Notes: generated by a model not told the origin, from the letters alone. Shown: positions 17,505 through 27,098, counted from the first letter of the stretch. The stretch is 41,868 nucleotides of DNA from Lentisphaeria bacterium (GCA_017456285.1 JAFTJQ010000014.1:1-41868); one strand, 5' to 3'. Made by a program: numbers and translations.

Positions 17505-18164
17505 GTTATTGCAATCATTGCGATTCTTGCAGGAATGTTGCTTCCCGCATTAAACAAAGCCAGAGAGAAAGCCCGTGCTATCGCTTGCATCAACAACTTG
17601 AAACAACTCGGTACTATGTTTATGATCTACGCCGACGACAACAATGCAACTCTTTTTGCCGCAGGCGAAAATCAGAATGCCAAAGGTTCTTCTGCCGCAT
17701 GGCGTCACCATATCGGCGTTTGCGGTTATCTGCCTGACGTTAATGACACTGCGGCAACCAAACGCATTGCCGATGCGACTTGTCCTGCCTCTTCAGCGCT
17801 TCCCGGCTTAAATTATACCTACGGTATGCCGACCCACTTTACCAGAGAATCTATCCCGACCGGCAAAACTTACGGATACGCCAAAGTTGAAGTGCTTGAA
17901 CAGGAGGAAATTCTTCTCGGCGACTCTTGCCGTGCAGAGGCTAATGCTGACGGTTCTTGGGGCGAATCACACATTATTGAAGTTAAAGATGCAAACTTAT
18001 CTGCTTACGGCACCATGGAGCAAACCGGAAGTAAAAAAGTTTTGAGTATGCGTCACAAAAAAGATTCATTCAATATTCTTCACATTGACGGCTCTGCGGC
18101 AAGCGAAGATTTGTCATGGTTTGAAGAAAAACGCTACTATCCGATCAGTGCTAAAGATTTATAA
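17496..18164 (+). CDS. Prepilin-like protein B body, lacking its normal start
   Basis: Pseudopilin-like: [31 protein letters not shown] followed by [17 protein letters not shown], a globular part, and a C-terminal H-x-DG-like ending ([11 protein letters not shown]). Upstream the frame runs FFTVIA from a TAA at 17475 with no start codon; GTG at 17496 is nominal. The residue matching the conserved Glu+5 of pilins is Ala here, so the right half-site does not encode a working pilin start by itself. The inverted fragment at 17336-17401 supplies both start and Glu. The body has no disabling mutation. It ends 15 bp before the phosphoesterase gene with no terminator between them. Confidence 0.8.
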   Translation: MIVVIAIIAILAGMLLPALNKAREKARAIACINNLKQLGTMFMIYADDNNATLFAAGENQNAKGSSAAWRHHIGVCGYLPDVNDTAATKRIADATCPASSALPGLNYTYGMPTHFTRESIPTGKTYGYAKVEVLEQEEILLGDSCRAEANADGSWGESHIIEVKDANLSAYGTMEQTGSKKVLSMRHKKDSFNILHIDGSAASEDLSWFEEKRYYPISAKDL

Positions 18165-18179
18165 TTTTTCCAGTTAACC

Positions 18180-19703
18180 ATGAAAAAAATTCATCTCTTA
18201 TTTACAATTCTTTGCTGCAGTATTTTATTTACTGCGGCAAAGGGGGAGGATTACTGTCAAATTAACTTCGCAGAAACTCCGACTTATTGGGTAAAAAATG
18301 CACCGGAAAACTGGAGCGAAGTTATTGCCGGAAATGCGGAAAAAGTTCAAATTGATGTTGTTAAAGGTTTGAATTTAGATCGCATAGTCGGCAAAAGCGG
18401 TAATTCCCGTGATACCGGAGTGCTTTATTTTGAAATTATCGCTGAAAAAACCGCAAATGCGTTATTAGGAATTGGTTGCGACTGGTATTTCGAAGCCGCA
18501 ATTAATGGACAAACTTGTTACTCCACCTACGACAAGGGTAATTTTTATGATAAAATGGGATTTTGGAATCACACATTCAAAGTTCCATTGAAAAAGGGTA
18601 AAAATCTGCTTGCCGTCAAAGTCAAGCGAGGCGTAAACAGTTGGTTTTTCTGTATTAATAACAGCAAAAGCGATTACCTGCTTGACTATAATCACCCGTT
18701 AACTCCGGTCGCTGATTTCCCTGAATATGCCAAAAGAAACGGCGGTTCGTATGAGATTATTTTATTGGGCGATGTTCATTATGACGGCGAGGAGTATCAC
18801 GTCGGAGTGGATAAGAAAAAATTAAATGATGTTCCCCGCAATCTTTGGGCTTGGAAAAACACCATGCCCCGTTTAATCAATGCGGCGGTTGCCCGAAAAA
18901 CTGCCGATACCAAAGCAATTATTCAAGTCGGCGACTTGGTGCAAGGCGATTGCAACAGCGGTTCTATGCACCGAAAAATGCTTAAAGATGCTTTAAATTA
19001 TTTTGAAAGTAAATTCGATTCAACTCTTTTTTTGAGCGTAATCGGCAACCATGACTGGCGGAGTATTGACGGACACAAGGCATACGATAAAGTGATGTTT
19101 CCATATTACAGCAAAAAATTAGGCAAAAAAATCAACAATCGCAACTTCTATTTTTTAATGGATCAAGATCTCTATATTTTTGCCGATTTTGCCCGTCCTG
19201 ACGTCAAAATTATCGAGGAGGCATTAGAAAAAAATCCCGATGCACGTTACAAATTTCTGGTAACTCACGGGAGTGTCCTGCCTACTGATAATGATAAATT
19301 TGATTGGTACATGTTCGGGCGTGATGATAAATTCAGAAATTACATGCGAAATCTTTTCTTAAAAAATGATTTAATTGTGCTTTCAGGGCACAGCCATACA
19401 GTGGAGGTTATTGATTGCGTTGCCGCCGAGGGGCGGATAAGCCAGTTGATTTGTTCAAGCATTTGGAACCCTGAATCGCTAATCAAAAGTAAATTACTTT
19501 TTAATGACGGCAACTTGTACGGCAGTCGCCAGAGTACGGAGAGGATGCAAAAACGATATGCTGAATTCAAGGGTACGATCAAAAATTATTGGAGAGTCGA
19601 AAGTGCCGGATACTTCGTACTCAAAATTTCCCCTGACGGCGTAACTGCCGATTACTATGCAGGTGATAACAACCAAATTATTTACTCATATAAATTAAGA
19701 TAA
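18180..19703 (+). CDS. Secreted calcineurin-like metallophosphoesterase
   Basis: Exported phosphoesterase with a signal peptide (LLFTILCCSILFTAAKG), an N-terminal beta-sandwich resembling a galactose-binding module (about 25-165: TGVLYFEIIAEKTANALLGIG, GKNLLAVKVKRG), and a calcineurin-like domain with all metal motifs: LLGDVHYDG (about 196), QVGDLVQGD (about 250), IGNHDW (about 286), VTHGS (about 360) and SGHSHTVEV (about 401). The substrate cannot be told; it could be a phosphodiester or sugar phosphate released outside the cell. It lies directly behind prepilin B and is probably driven by the same promoter. No good ribosome site precedes the ATG, which suggests coupling to pilin translation. 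Confidence 0.87.
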   Translation: MKKIHLLFTILCCSILFTAAKGEDYCQINFAETPTYWVKNAPENWSEVIAGNAEKVQIDVVKGLNLDRIVGKSGNSRDTGVLYFEIIAEKTANALLGIGCDWYFEAAINGQTCYSTYDKGNFYDKMGFWNHTFKVPLKKGKNLLAVKVKRGVNSWFFCINNSKSDYLLDYNHPLTPVADFPEYAKRNGGSYEIILLGDVHYDGEEYHVGVDKKKLNDVPRNLWAWKNTMPRLINAAVARKTADTKAIIQVGDLVQGDCNSGSMHRKMLKDALNYFESKFDSTLFLSVIGNHDWRSIDGHKAYDKVMFPYYSKKLGKKINNRNFYFLMDQDLYIFADFARPDVKIIEEALEKNPDARYKFLVTHGSVLPTDNDKFDWYMFGRDDKFRNYMRNLFLKNDLIVLSGHSHTVEVIDCVAAEGRISQLICSSIWNPESLIKSKLLFNDGNLYGSRQSTERMQKRYAEFKGTIKNYWRVESAGYFVLKISPDGVTADYYAGDNNQIIYSYKLR

Positions 19704-19727
19704 ACTAAAACCAACAAGGAGAAAAAC

Positions 19728-20378
19728 ATGAAAAAATTAATTCTTTTAACTTTGGCGCTTATCAGTGCAACTTTGTCCGCTGATCCCTTATGCGTAATTA
19801 AGGACGGTAAATTTACCCAAAAAGGTTATTGGCTGCGTGAGGTAAAAAATACCGTTGACTCTGCTGACGGAGTAGTTTTTAATGGTCAGGATGCGGCGGC
19901 TTGGATTAAACTAAATAAATTCAATGCAGAGATGAAAGAATTTTCAATTGTCGCAGATGTAATTGTAGATAAACTGCCGGAGAAGGGCAATATGTCAATT
20001 GCCTGCCGCAGAGGGTATCACAATATTTTAGGAATTGACAATTTGGGCAGAGTTAATTATTCAATCTATGCGGCAGACAAGACAACTCGTCTCTTGTTGT
20101 ACTCAAAAACAAAATGCAAGGTCGGCGAAAAAATTCAAATTGCCGCAGTTATCGAGAATATTGATGAGAGCGAATACGACGTAATTCTTTATGTCAACGG
20201 AATTGAAGAAAACCGCAAAACTTTGTATCGTCAGATTTATCCCTACAATCGTGATTACTTCTATGTCGGAGCAATCGGATTAAAAGCGGAAGAGGGGTTT
20301 CTTTTTAACGGCAAAATTTTGAATATGTATGTTGCAGAAGAAGCACTTGATGAAGAGACTATTACTGAATTAAAATAA
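19728..20378 (+). CDS. Secreted concanavalin A/LamG-like domain protein
   Basis: 216 residues with a signal peptide (ILLTLALISATLSA). The remainder is a beta-rich jelly roll: AWIKLNKFNAEMKEFSIVADV, RRGYHNILGIDNLGRVNYSIY, DVILYVNGIEENRKTLY and YVGAIGLKAEEGFLFNGKILNMYVAEEAL match the pattern of LamG/concanavalin A-like sandwich domains. No catalytic acids of a GH16 type are seen, so it is more likely a binding module than an enzyme. It has a good AGGAG ribosome site and lies between the phosphoesterase and the GH13-like gene in one transcription unit. Confidence 0.7.
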   Translation: MKKLILLTLALISATLSADPLCVIKDGKFTQKGYWLREVKNTVDSADGVVFNGQDAAAWIKLNKFNAEMKEFSIVADVIVDKLPEKGNMSIACRRGYHNILGIDNLGRVNYSIYAADKTTRLLLYSKTKCKVGEKIQIAAVIENIDESEYDVILYVNGIEENRKTLYRQIYPYNRDYFYVGAIGLKAEEGFLFNGKILNMYVAEEALDEETITELK

Positions 20379-20399
20379 AAAACAAAGAATTATTATCAA

Positions 20400-23300
20400 A
20401 TGAAATACCTTAAATTAGTTGTATTGTGGTTTTTTTGTCTCTTTTTGCCGCTGATAAGCGAGGGCAAAATCAGCAAAAACAATAAAGAAATTATTTTTGA
20501 AACCGATGGCTTCGGGATAGTTTTGGATGCTAAAAGCGGTGCATGGAAAAAAACTCTCTCCGATATGCAAGTTGTCATGTCCACCAATCGAACAAAAGTA
20601 CCCTTTGATTTGGCTCTCTCAAAAGATGGCAAAATGCTCTCTCAAGGGGGGACGAAATACAAATTATCGGAAGTTAAGGAATTAGATAAAAATACTTTGG
20701 AATTGACCATTGAAGCAAATCAATTTATTTGCAAGGTAATTTATCAACTTTTCCCTGATGAAAAAATGATCAAAACTTCTTGCCGACTTGGCAATACAAC
20801 TAATTTAGAAGCAACTATTTATCGCTTTCACTTGAATCTGCCGAGAGTGAAATTTAATGAAAAAAGTTCTTACTCACTTCCGGGAATGTTTCCTCAAATT
20901 AAGGAGAGAAAATTAAAGGATTTTATTGACGGCAGAGTTGTTCAAGCTTGGCGAGATCCCTGTGCAGTAATTATTGAAATTAATCCTGATCTTACCATTT
21001 TCAGTGCCATTGACCGCACCGAATTTTATGGTGATATAAGCCGCACTGCTATTACTGAAATGCCGAGCGGTATCGGGTTATCGCATACGGTCGAATCTTC
21101 AGGTTATCTTAAAAATGGCGATCCTTGGCAAATCGGAGATTTTTATTGCATGATTCAAAAAAACAATGGCGAAACCGCTTTGAAAAATATCCACAATTGG
21201 ATGGCAAAATTGAATATGCAAGTGCCGTCTGACCGCCATAAAGATTGTTTGAAGCCGATTATTTACTCTTTTCATCCGGGGCAGCCGGGACACCCGTTTC
21301 AGGATTGGGGAGGATTTGTTCCCAGCACCAGGCAGCTGCCGAGAATCAGCAATCTGAATATCAACACGGTTTGGATTCTGCCGATTGAATCGGAATGCCC
21401 CTACATCCCTGATGATTTTTACCGCATGGCAAATGGGATCGGAACGCCGAAAGAGTACAAGCAATTAGTAAATACAGCCCATAAACTCGGAATGAGTGTT
21501 TGGCAGGATGTTGTTCCGCACGGCGGCAGAAATCGTTGTCAGAGGGCAAAAGATCACCCCGACTGGCTGTTGCGTAATGAAGCACAAATTGTACCTGCAA
21601 ATCGAGCATTTGATTATAACAACCAAGATTGGCAGAAGTATTTGGGCGATGTCGTTAAGTTCTATACTCAAAACTATTCGCTTGACGGCTGGCGAATTGA
21701 TACCAGCGGTTTTTCAGCACAGCCTAATTGGAGCAAAAAAATTCCTTATCAACGTGGAAGCTGGGCGATGGGTCAAGGCGGACTTAATATGATGAAAATG
21801 ATTCGCAACAGTGCTTTAGCAATTAATTCAAACGCTATGACTTTAGCTGAATGCGACGGCAGTTTATACGGCACTCAAGCGGATATCGTCTATGATTTTC
21901 CATTGTGCCGACAAGTTTTCCGCTCAATGCAGACAAAATCTCCTGCGGATTTTGTCAAGTCTTTACAGAATTATTTTTATGAACAGCAATTTGCTGAATT
22001 AAAAGACCTCGTGCGTTTACGCTACGTCGAAAGCCACGATGAACCAAAAGCAGAGTTGCTTTACGGGCCGGAACCAATGCGGGCAGCCATTGCGGTTACT
22101 GCTTGGGTTTACGGTGTCCCGATGATTTACAAGGAAGTTGAGGATGGACATAGTGAAATTATCAGCAAAATTCTGAAAATCCGTTCAATTGTTCCTGAAT
22201 TATCGACAGGTAAAGCTGATTACCAAATTATTAAATCAAGCGATGGCGTTTTCACTTGTTTACGTTACGACAAAGAAAACTTTGCCATTCCGCTGGTCAA
22301 TTTTAACCCCGAAAAAGTAACTGCTCAAATCGAATTTCCGATTACTGTTTTCGGGCAAAAAAGCAATACGGAACTTTTTGATTTATGGAACAACAAAATA
22401 ATTAAATACTCTCTCGATAAACAAACTGCAAAGTTTGAAATTGAAATTCCTGCTTACTCATTTACCGTAGTAACAAATAGGAAATTTGAAGTTGACACAA
22501 ATAAAAATTTCGAAGTCGGCAATGCTCAATTGCCTTACAGTGCTTTCATTTTGGATAATAACGGATTGACTCCGATTAAACTTAATTCTGAATCTGACGT
22601 TTCACAGAAATTAGATAAAAATCAATCATTAGTTATTCGAATTGACGAAAATAGTGATGAGTTATTCTATCAAGTTTCTTCAATATACGGCACCGTCGGC
22701 GATAAATTCAGAACTCGACACCCATTCTATAATTCAATGTGCAACAATATGTACAGTTTACCGTCAGGTCATAATGTTTTGTGGAGTTCAGTTACCCAGC
22801 CATTCGGCTTTGCGACAGAGAATAGCAAAATAAGTTTTTACTCTGCCAAAGGTTCAGTAAGTTTCGCTTTTACCGATCAAAATCGTCCTGCCGGAGTATT
22901 TTTGCTTGACAGAATCGGCAAAGACCATGCGCCTTTTTTAGTAATTGCCAAGGAAATTCCTGATTCGCCGTTAAAAATTGCAGGTGAATCGGTTGAATTT
23001 AAAATTTCTGCGGATAAAAAATATTTAATTCCCGAAGCAGTTGAAACAACTGATAAATTATTAAAACGATTCCCCGGCGGCTGGATTTTTGATAATGGCA
23101 AACTCAAACTTCGAATCGGGTCGAATGGCAATTTGATTGAGGCGTGGCAAAAAAACGGCAATGCGTATAATTCAATTTTGAAAGATTGGAAATTGGATAT
23201 GCGAGGTGGATTCATTCGTGAAAATGAATATTTTACTTCAAGTTATGAACTTGAAACTTACTGCCTTTTTGATAAACAAGCAAACGGCAATCTGAAATTA

Positions 23301-24134
23301 CAATTTTTCGGTCGTCCGAGAGGACACCACTATTACCAGATTTTAGCCCCGAATAAATTCAACTATTTAATAACCTACTCTCTGGATAAAAATTCTGATA
23401 ATTTTGAACTGTCATGTGCGGTCAGAGCCAATACTCTAATGCCGAATAAAAATATGAGTTTGAGCTTCGGGGGAAGAGTTTTTGCTAAAGAAAAATGTTT
23501 TACTTTCGGAGCGGGAACTGTAAACTATGAAAATGATAATCTAATTTATAAATTCCCCGATTTAACTGACAAAATCGGAGAGTTTGAGGAGTTTAAGTTT
23601 GCTTTCAACAAAAATATTTTTTCAAAAACACACCCCGAACTTCCTAAACGCAATTCATTGGTTTTTAATGGGTTATTCGATGGTTCATTTGAGTTTGATT
23701 ACTTCGGCAACTTCGTTGATACAGTGCAAAGTTACTGCTACGCCACCCCATGGTTTATGCCATTTAATGCAAGAATTATCACGGATAAAGTTTTCTGCGG
23801 CAATCGGGCGGTAATGCTTGAAATGAATGGTCAGGACGAGATGATTCTCAAACAAAGCGGAGTCGCTGAAAATATGAAAAAAAACGAGAAGTGGCGTTTC
23901 TCCGCACAAGTTGCAACCAGTGATTTGCGAGCGTACCGAATGCACTTGAAATTGATAATGCCGAATATGCAAACTATTTCAATTTCAATCCCCGACGGAA
24001 CGGCTGATTATAAAAAATTTGAGGCGGAATTTATTGCACCGTCGGACAATTCAACTTTTGAAATTCGCATGGGCGGCAAGGGACCAAAGGGCAAAGTATA
24101 TTTCGATGATGTCAAATTGGAAAGAGTAGAATAA
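20400..24134 (+). CDS. Secreted GH13-like alpha-glycosidase, multidomain
   Basis: A 1244-residue exported enzyme with a signal peptide (LVVLWFFCLFLPLISEG). Residues 25-270 form an N-terminal beta domain; about 290-620 is an alpha-amylase-like barrel with LNINTVWILPIESE, HKLGMSVWQDVVPHGG, the nucleophile motif DGWRIDTSG (D434), acid/base AECDG (E484) and ESHDEP (H546-D547). This triad order is that of clan GH-H. A C-terminal amylase-like sheet follows, then about 550 residues of beta-rich modules ending in a carbohydrate-binding-like FDGSFEFDYFGNF...GKVYFDDVKLERVE domain. The barrel is divergent from standard amylases (SHDEP instead of NHD), so the substrate may be another alpha-glucoside. It ends 1 bp before the next start. 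Confidence 0.8.
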   Translation: MKYLKLVVLWFFCLFLPLISEGKISKNNKEIIFETDGFGIVLDAKSGAWKKTLSDMQVVMSTNRTKVPFDLALSKDGKMLSQGGTKYKLSEVKELDKNTLELTIEANQFICKVIYQLFPDEKMIKTSCRLGNTTNLEATIYRFHLNLPRVKFNEKSSYSLPGMFPQIKERKLKDFIDGRVVQAWRDPCAVIIEINPDLTIFSAIDRTEFYGDISRTAITEMPSGIGLSHTVESSGYLKNGDPWQIGDFYCMIQKNNGETALKNIHNWMAKLNMQVPSDRHKDCLKPIIYSFHPGQPGHPFQDWGGFVPSTRQLPRISNLNINTVWILPIESECPYIPDDFYRMANGIGTPKEYKQLVNTAHKLGMSVWQDVVPHGGRNRCQRAKDHPDWLLRNEAQIVPANRAFDYNNQDWQKYLGDVVKFYTQNYSLDGWRIDTSGFSAQPNWSKKIPYQRGSWAMGQGGLNMMKMIRNSALAINSNAMTLAECDGSLYGTQADIVYDFPLCRQVFRSMQTKSPADFVKSLQNYFYEQQFAELKDLVRLRYVESHDEPKAELLYGPEPMRAAIAVTAWVYGVPMIYKEVEDGHSEIISKILKIRSIVPELSTGKADYQIIKSSDGVFTCLRYDKENFAIPLVNFNPEKVTAQIEFPITVFGQKSNTELFDLWNNKIIKYSLDKQTAKFEIEIPAYSFTVVTNRKFEVDTNKNFEVGNAQLPYSAFILDNNGLTPIKLNSESDVSQKLDKNQSLVIRIDENSDELFYQVSSIYGTVGDKFRTRHPFYNSMCNNMYSLPSGHNVLWSSVTQPFGFATENSKISFYSAKGSVSFAFTDQNRPAGVFLLDRIGKDHAPFLVIAKEIPDSPLKIAGESVEFKISADKKYLIPEAVETTDKLLKRFPGGWIFDNGKLKLRIGSNGNLIEAWQKNGNAYNSILKDWKLDMRGGFIRENEYFTSSYELETYCLFDKQANGNLKLQFFGRPRGHHYYQILAPNKFNYLITYSLDKNSDNFELSCAVRANTLMPNKNMSLSFGGRVFAKEKCFTFGAGTVNYENDNLIYKFPDLTDKIGEFEEFKFAFNKNIFSKTHPELPKRNSLVFNGLFDGSFEFDYFGNFVDTVQSYCYATPWFMPFNARIITDKVFCGNRAVMLEMNGQDEMILKQSGVAENMKKNEKWRFSAQVATSDLRAYRMHLKLIMPNMQTISISIPDGTADYKKFEAEFIAPSDNSTFEIRMGGKGPKGKVYFDDVKLERVE

Positions 24135-24135
24135 A

Positions 24136-25065
24136 ATGAAGCGACTATTTTTATTGTTAGGGATAATTTGCAGTTTTGCAGTATGGGGAGAATCCTACAG
24201 TATTGAAGATGAGAAATTGGCATTGTCAATCGCCTTTGATAATGAAATCGACCCTTATATGCAAGGTAAAAATACTCCGTCAGAGTTTATAACCAATCGA
24301 TTTTACAATTTAAAAAATGCCCGTTGGACAGTGCGTTCCAAAGAGCGGCACGGCATGAGTTATGAGCAGGCGGTAAAACAACTTGCCGATTTTATCCGGG
24401 AATGGGAAAAAGGTAAAAACTGGCAATGCAAAATTGAGCATAGACAAATCCCTTTTATGTCGATTGTTCCCATACTTGACGGCAAAATCAATTCCATTGA
24501 GTGGAGCAATGCATTAAAGTTTGGACAAGTTTACAAAATCGGTTCGGCAAAAAGTTTGGATAGTAAAGAAAAAAGTTGCTTTTTTATCGCCTGCGATGAT
24601 CAGAATTTCTATATCGCCGCCGAATTTATTGATAATTCAATTCATAGTTACAGCGACCGTGGTTTTATAAATGCCCCCAAACCGCTTTATATGGGTGATG
24701 CTTTAGAGTTTTTTATTCGACCCGATGTAAATAAACCTTATTATTGTGAAATTTTAGTCAATCCGCAAGCTCTGGTTTGGGGGTTAAGACACAAAATTAA
24801 TCCCGTCGGCTCATGGGATATGCTTGAATCCTGTACGGAACACGAGATTGAAGCAAAAACTTCAATTGCGAATAATGTAATTACTTTTGAAGTTAAAGTT
24901 CCATTTAAGTTTATTAGTAAATACACCAAACTGAAAGATTTTTCATTTATGCTGATTAGAACTAATCGCAGTAATAGCAGTTATTTCGGAGCAAGTGCCG
25001 TTCCTCTGCTCTACGATGCACATAATATTTTCGGCTATATCCGCGGCAGCATTGATAAAAAATAA
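24136..25065 (+). CDS. Secreted CBM9-like carbohydrate-binding protein
   Basis: 309 residues with a signal peptide (LFLLLGIICSFAVWG). From about 110 the sequence fits the family 9 carbohydrate-binding fold: IPFMSIVPILDGKINSIEWSN, SCFFIACDDQNFYIAAEFID, YMGDALEFFIRPD, EILVNPQALVWGLR and FEVKVPFKFI. Residues 20-105 form a helical N-terminal part. There are no catalytic motifs. The start codon is 1 bp after the stop of the GH13-like gene, so translation is coupled and the two proteins may act together on the same glycan. It is the last plus-strand gene of cassette B. Confidence 0.75.
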   Translation: MKRLFLLLGIICSFAVWGESYSIEDEKLALSIAFDNEIDPYMQGKNTPSEFITNRFYNLKNARWTVRSKERHGMSYEQAVKQLADFIREWEKGKNWQCKIEHRQIPFMSIVPILDGKINSIEWSNALKFGQVYKIGSAKSLDSKEKSCFFIACDDQNFYIAAEFIDNSIHSYSDRGFINAPKPLYMGDALEFFIRPDVNKPYYCEILVNPQALVWGLRHKINPVGSWDMLESCTEHEIEAKTSIANNVITFEVKVPFKFISKYTKLKDFSFMLIRTNRSNSSYFGASAVPLLYDAHNIFGYIRGSIDKK

Positions 25066-25067
25066 AC

Positions 25068-26156
25068 TTAAAAATTTCTTAAAGCTTTTTTCAGTATCGG
25101 GAGAATTGCTTTATACATTCGGTAAAAACCAAGATCATTAGGATGACAGCCATCGACAGTACAACAATCTGAATGGTCTTTGCCGAACAGGGTTTCGCCG
25201 TCAATAAAATATACATTTTTATCACCGTTTTTCACTGCGTTTTCATAGGTTGCTTGAATTATTTCACGACGGTGTGCATTTGACATCATCTCTTTGCCAT
25301 CAGTCTTGTAAAAATCGCATTTACTCATAAAAATCACCGGTAAATTCGGCTGTGCCTGACGAACAATTTGAAAAAATGGTTCATGGGTTGCTTGTAAATG
25401 TTTTTCATTCGGTGCATTATGGTCATAATCAAAGATAAATGCTGATAATTTCAAGTCGGCAATAGCTTTGGCAACTGCAATTTCTCCTTTGCCGCAACCG
25501 GAAAAACCTAAATTAATTTGTTCGGCATCGACCTCACGACAAAGCATTGAACTGTAACAATTAGCAGGGCGAGAGGCACAGCCGCCTTGAGTTATCGAAG
25601 AACCATAAAATAAAATCGGATATGGGGTTTTATGTTTTTTAGGAGCTAATAATTTACTGTCGGCTTTAATGCCGATTTCTACTTTTTCTACGCCGCCGTA
25701 CAAGGGAAAATTTATCACCCAATCACACAATTTACCTTCCGGATTATCGCCTATATCGGCTAATATATCCGTTTCCCCTAAATTAGGTTGGACAGTGCGG
25801 TTATAACGTAATTTTTTCCCGGGCATTTTATAAAGAGAGTCGAATCCGGAAGCACCGGTTCTGGGCATATGATTCATCTCGTTAGTGTACGCAAGTTTAG
25901 CACGAATCATGAGTGCCGTTGAGTCAGAACGGAAGCGAACGCAAACCCCGGAAGTATTATGTGCAAGTTCAATTGCTCCGGGATTTATCTCTTTATCTGT
26001 CATAGTTTTAGGCAGACGATAATATGCTTGATTGTTATCTTCAAACCAAGCTAATCCCTCAATGGCAAACGGAGATTCCTTAATATCATAAAAAATAAAT
26101 CCATTTTCATCCACAACTTTCGCTGCAAAATTTTTATCAATCCGACTAATATCCAT
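25068..26156 (-). CDS. SGNH/GDSL hydrolase, probable carbohydrate esterase
   Basis: 362 residues without a signal peptide. An N-terminal beta-sandwich (about 1-165) is followed by an SGNH hydrolase domain: LFYGSSITQGG (nucleophile Ser about 187), INLGFSGCGKG (Gly), DYDHNAPNE (block III Asn) and VDGCHPNDLGF (Asp and His dyad near 338-341). This two-domain layout is common in deacetylases associated with polysaccharide use. It is convergent with cassette B, with 2 bp between the stops, so it is separately transcribed. The apparent cytosolic location suggests it acts on imported oligosaccharides. Confidence 0.85.
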   Translation of the reverse strand: MDISRIDKNFAAKVVDENGFIFYDIKESPFAIEGLAWFEDNNQAYYRLPKTMTDKEINPGAIELAHNTSGVCVRFRSDSTALMIRAKLAYTNEMNHMPRTGASGFDSLYKMPGKKLRYNRTVQPNLGETDILADIGDNPEGKLCDWVINFPLYGGVEKVEIGIKADSKLLAPKKHKTPYPILFYGSSITQGGCASRPANCYSSMLCREVDAEQINLGFSGCGKGEIAVAKAIADLKLSAFIFDYDHNAPNEKHLQATHEPFFQIVRQAQPNLPVIFMSKCDFYKTDGKEMMSNAHRREIIQATYENAVKNGDKNVYFIDGETLFGKDHSDCCTVDGCHPNDLGFYRMYKAILPILKKALRNF

Positions 26157-26356
26157 ACATCACCTTTTTATTAATTGAATCTTTTGCTTATTGCAAATGA
26201 TCGTTTTTCTATTTAATATAACTTCGCTGAAGCAATATTGCAAATAGATAAAATTTCATTTTATAATTTTTTGTCGGAGCAAATTTGCTTTTTATAAAAA
26301 ATAATTTATATTATTGTAACAGTTTAATAATGCAATTATAATACAAGGAGCAGGGT
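26157..26356. other. Intergenic region between divergent genes
   Basis: About 200 bp of AT-rich DNA holding the control regions of the SGNH hydrolase (minus) and the zinc-ribbon protein (plus). The GAGCAAATTTGCTTTT dyad near 26277 is the only palindrome I noted; an AAGGAG ribosome site precedes the ATG at 26357. Confidence 0.35.
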
Positions 26357-27067
26357 ATGTCTTTTTTATTTAAATGTCCGGAATGCCAGATTGAACTTGA
26401 GGCGGAGGAAGATTGGATAGGTCAAATTGCCGAGTGCCCATCATGCGGCAAAGAAATCACCATTTCATCAGCAACAGAAACCTTTGATAATAAAGAAGTT
26501 AAGCCTGTAAGAAAACGAAAAAGCGTCAAGAAAACTCCCACCACCACAGAAGATAAAGGCAAAAAAACAACTGCCGGCAGTAAGACAAAACCTAAAAAAA
26601 ACACCTCCGGAACGACTGCCAAATCCACCAAAAAGAGAACACCCGGAAAAAAAGTCCACCAAATTCCTGAACCGGCTAAAAAGTCCGCTTGGGATAAATT
26701 CTGTACCGTATGGTATTGTGTAATTGGAGTAGTTGGAATTTTTATTTTTATTGTGTCGACATGTAAATCCGGGTGCAGTTGCAAATATCAGAGCAAACAT
26801 GCTCAAAAAGTGCGTGCGGAGAGAGCGGCTCACGAATATTTTGAGGGAGACTTGATACAACGTGCAATAAACGAGGTGTCATTTTATGATCGAGATTATT
26901 ATAAAATATATCCTTATGGCAATGCTGCGGGGACAATTACAGACAGCAGTTCCAAATACATTACAATCGAAGTAAAAACCGAAGGTGTGATGACTCTATA
27001 TTACAAGGTGATTTTTGAAAAACAGATTGATGGTTATTGGAAAGCAGTTACTGTCAGCAGAAAATAA
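26357..27067 (+). CDS. Zinc-ribbon single-pass membrane protein of unknown function
   Basis: 236 residues. The N-terminus holds a zinc-ribbon (CPECQIELEAEEDWIG...CPSCGKE: two CxxC knuckles at about 8-11 and 28-31). A Lys/Thr/Pro-rich basic linker (about 50-110) and a membrane helix (about 120-140, VWYCVIGVVGIFIFIVSTC) follow, with a Cys-rich GCSC after the helix and a C-terminal alpha/beta domain of about 80 residues. This layout is common in uncharacterised PVC proteins. I do not recognise a specific function. It has a good ribosome site (AAGGAGCAG) and stands alone. Confidence 0.75.
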   Translation: MSFLFKCPECQIELEAEEDWIGQIAECPSCGKEITISSATETFDNKEVKPVRKRKSVKKTPTTTEDKGKKTTAGSKTKPKKNTSGTTAKSTKKRTPGKKVHQIPEPAKKSAWDKFCTVWYCVIGVVGIFIFIVSTCKSGCSCKYQSKHAQKVRAERAAHEYFEGDLIQRAINEVSFYDRDYYKIYPYGNAAGTITDSSSKYITIEVKTEGVMTLYYKVIFEKQIDGYWKAVTVSRK

Positions 27068-27098
27068 ATTATAAAAAAATAAAAACTAAATTGTGGTC

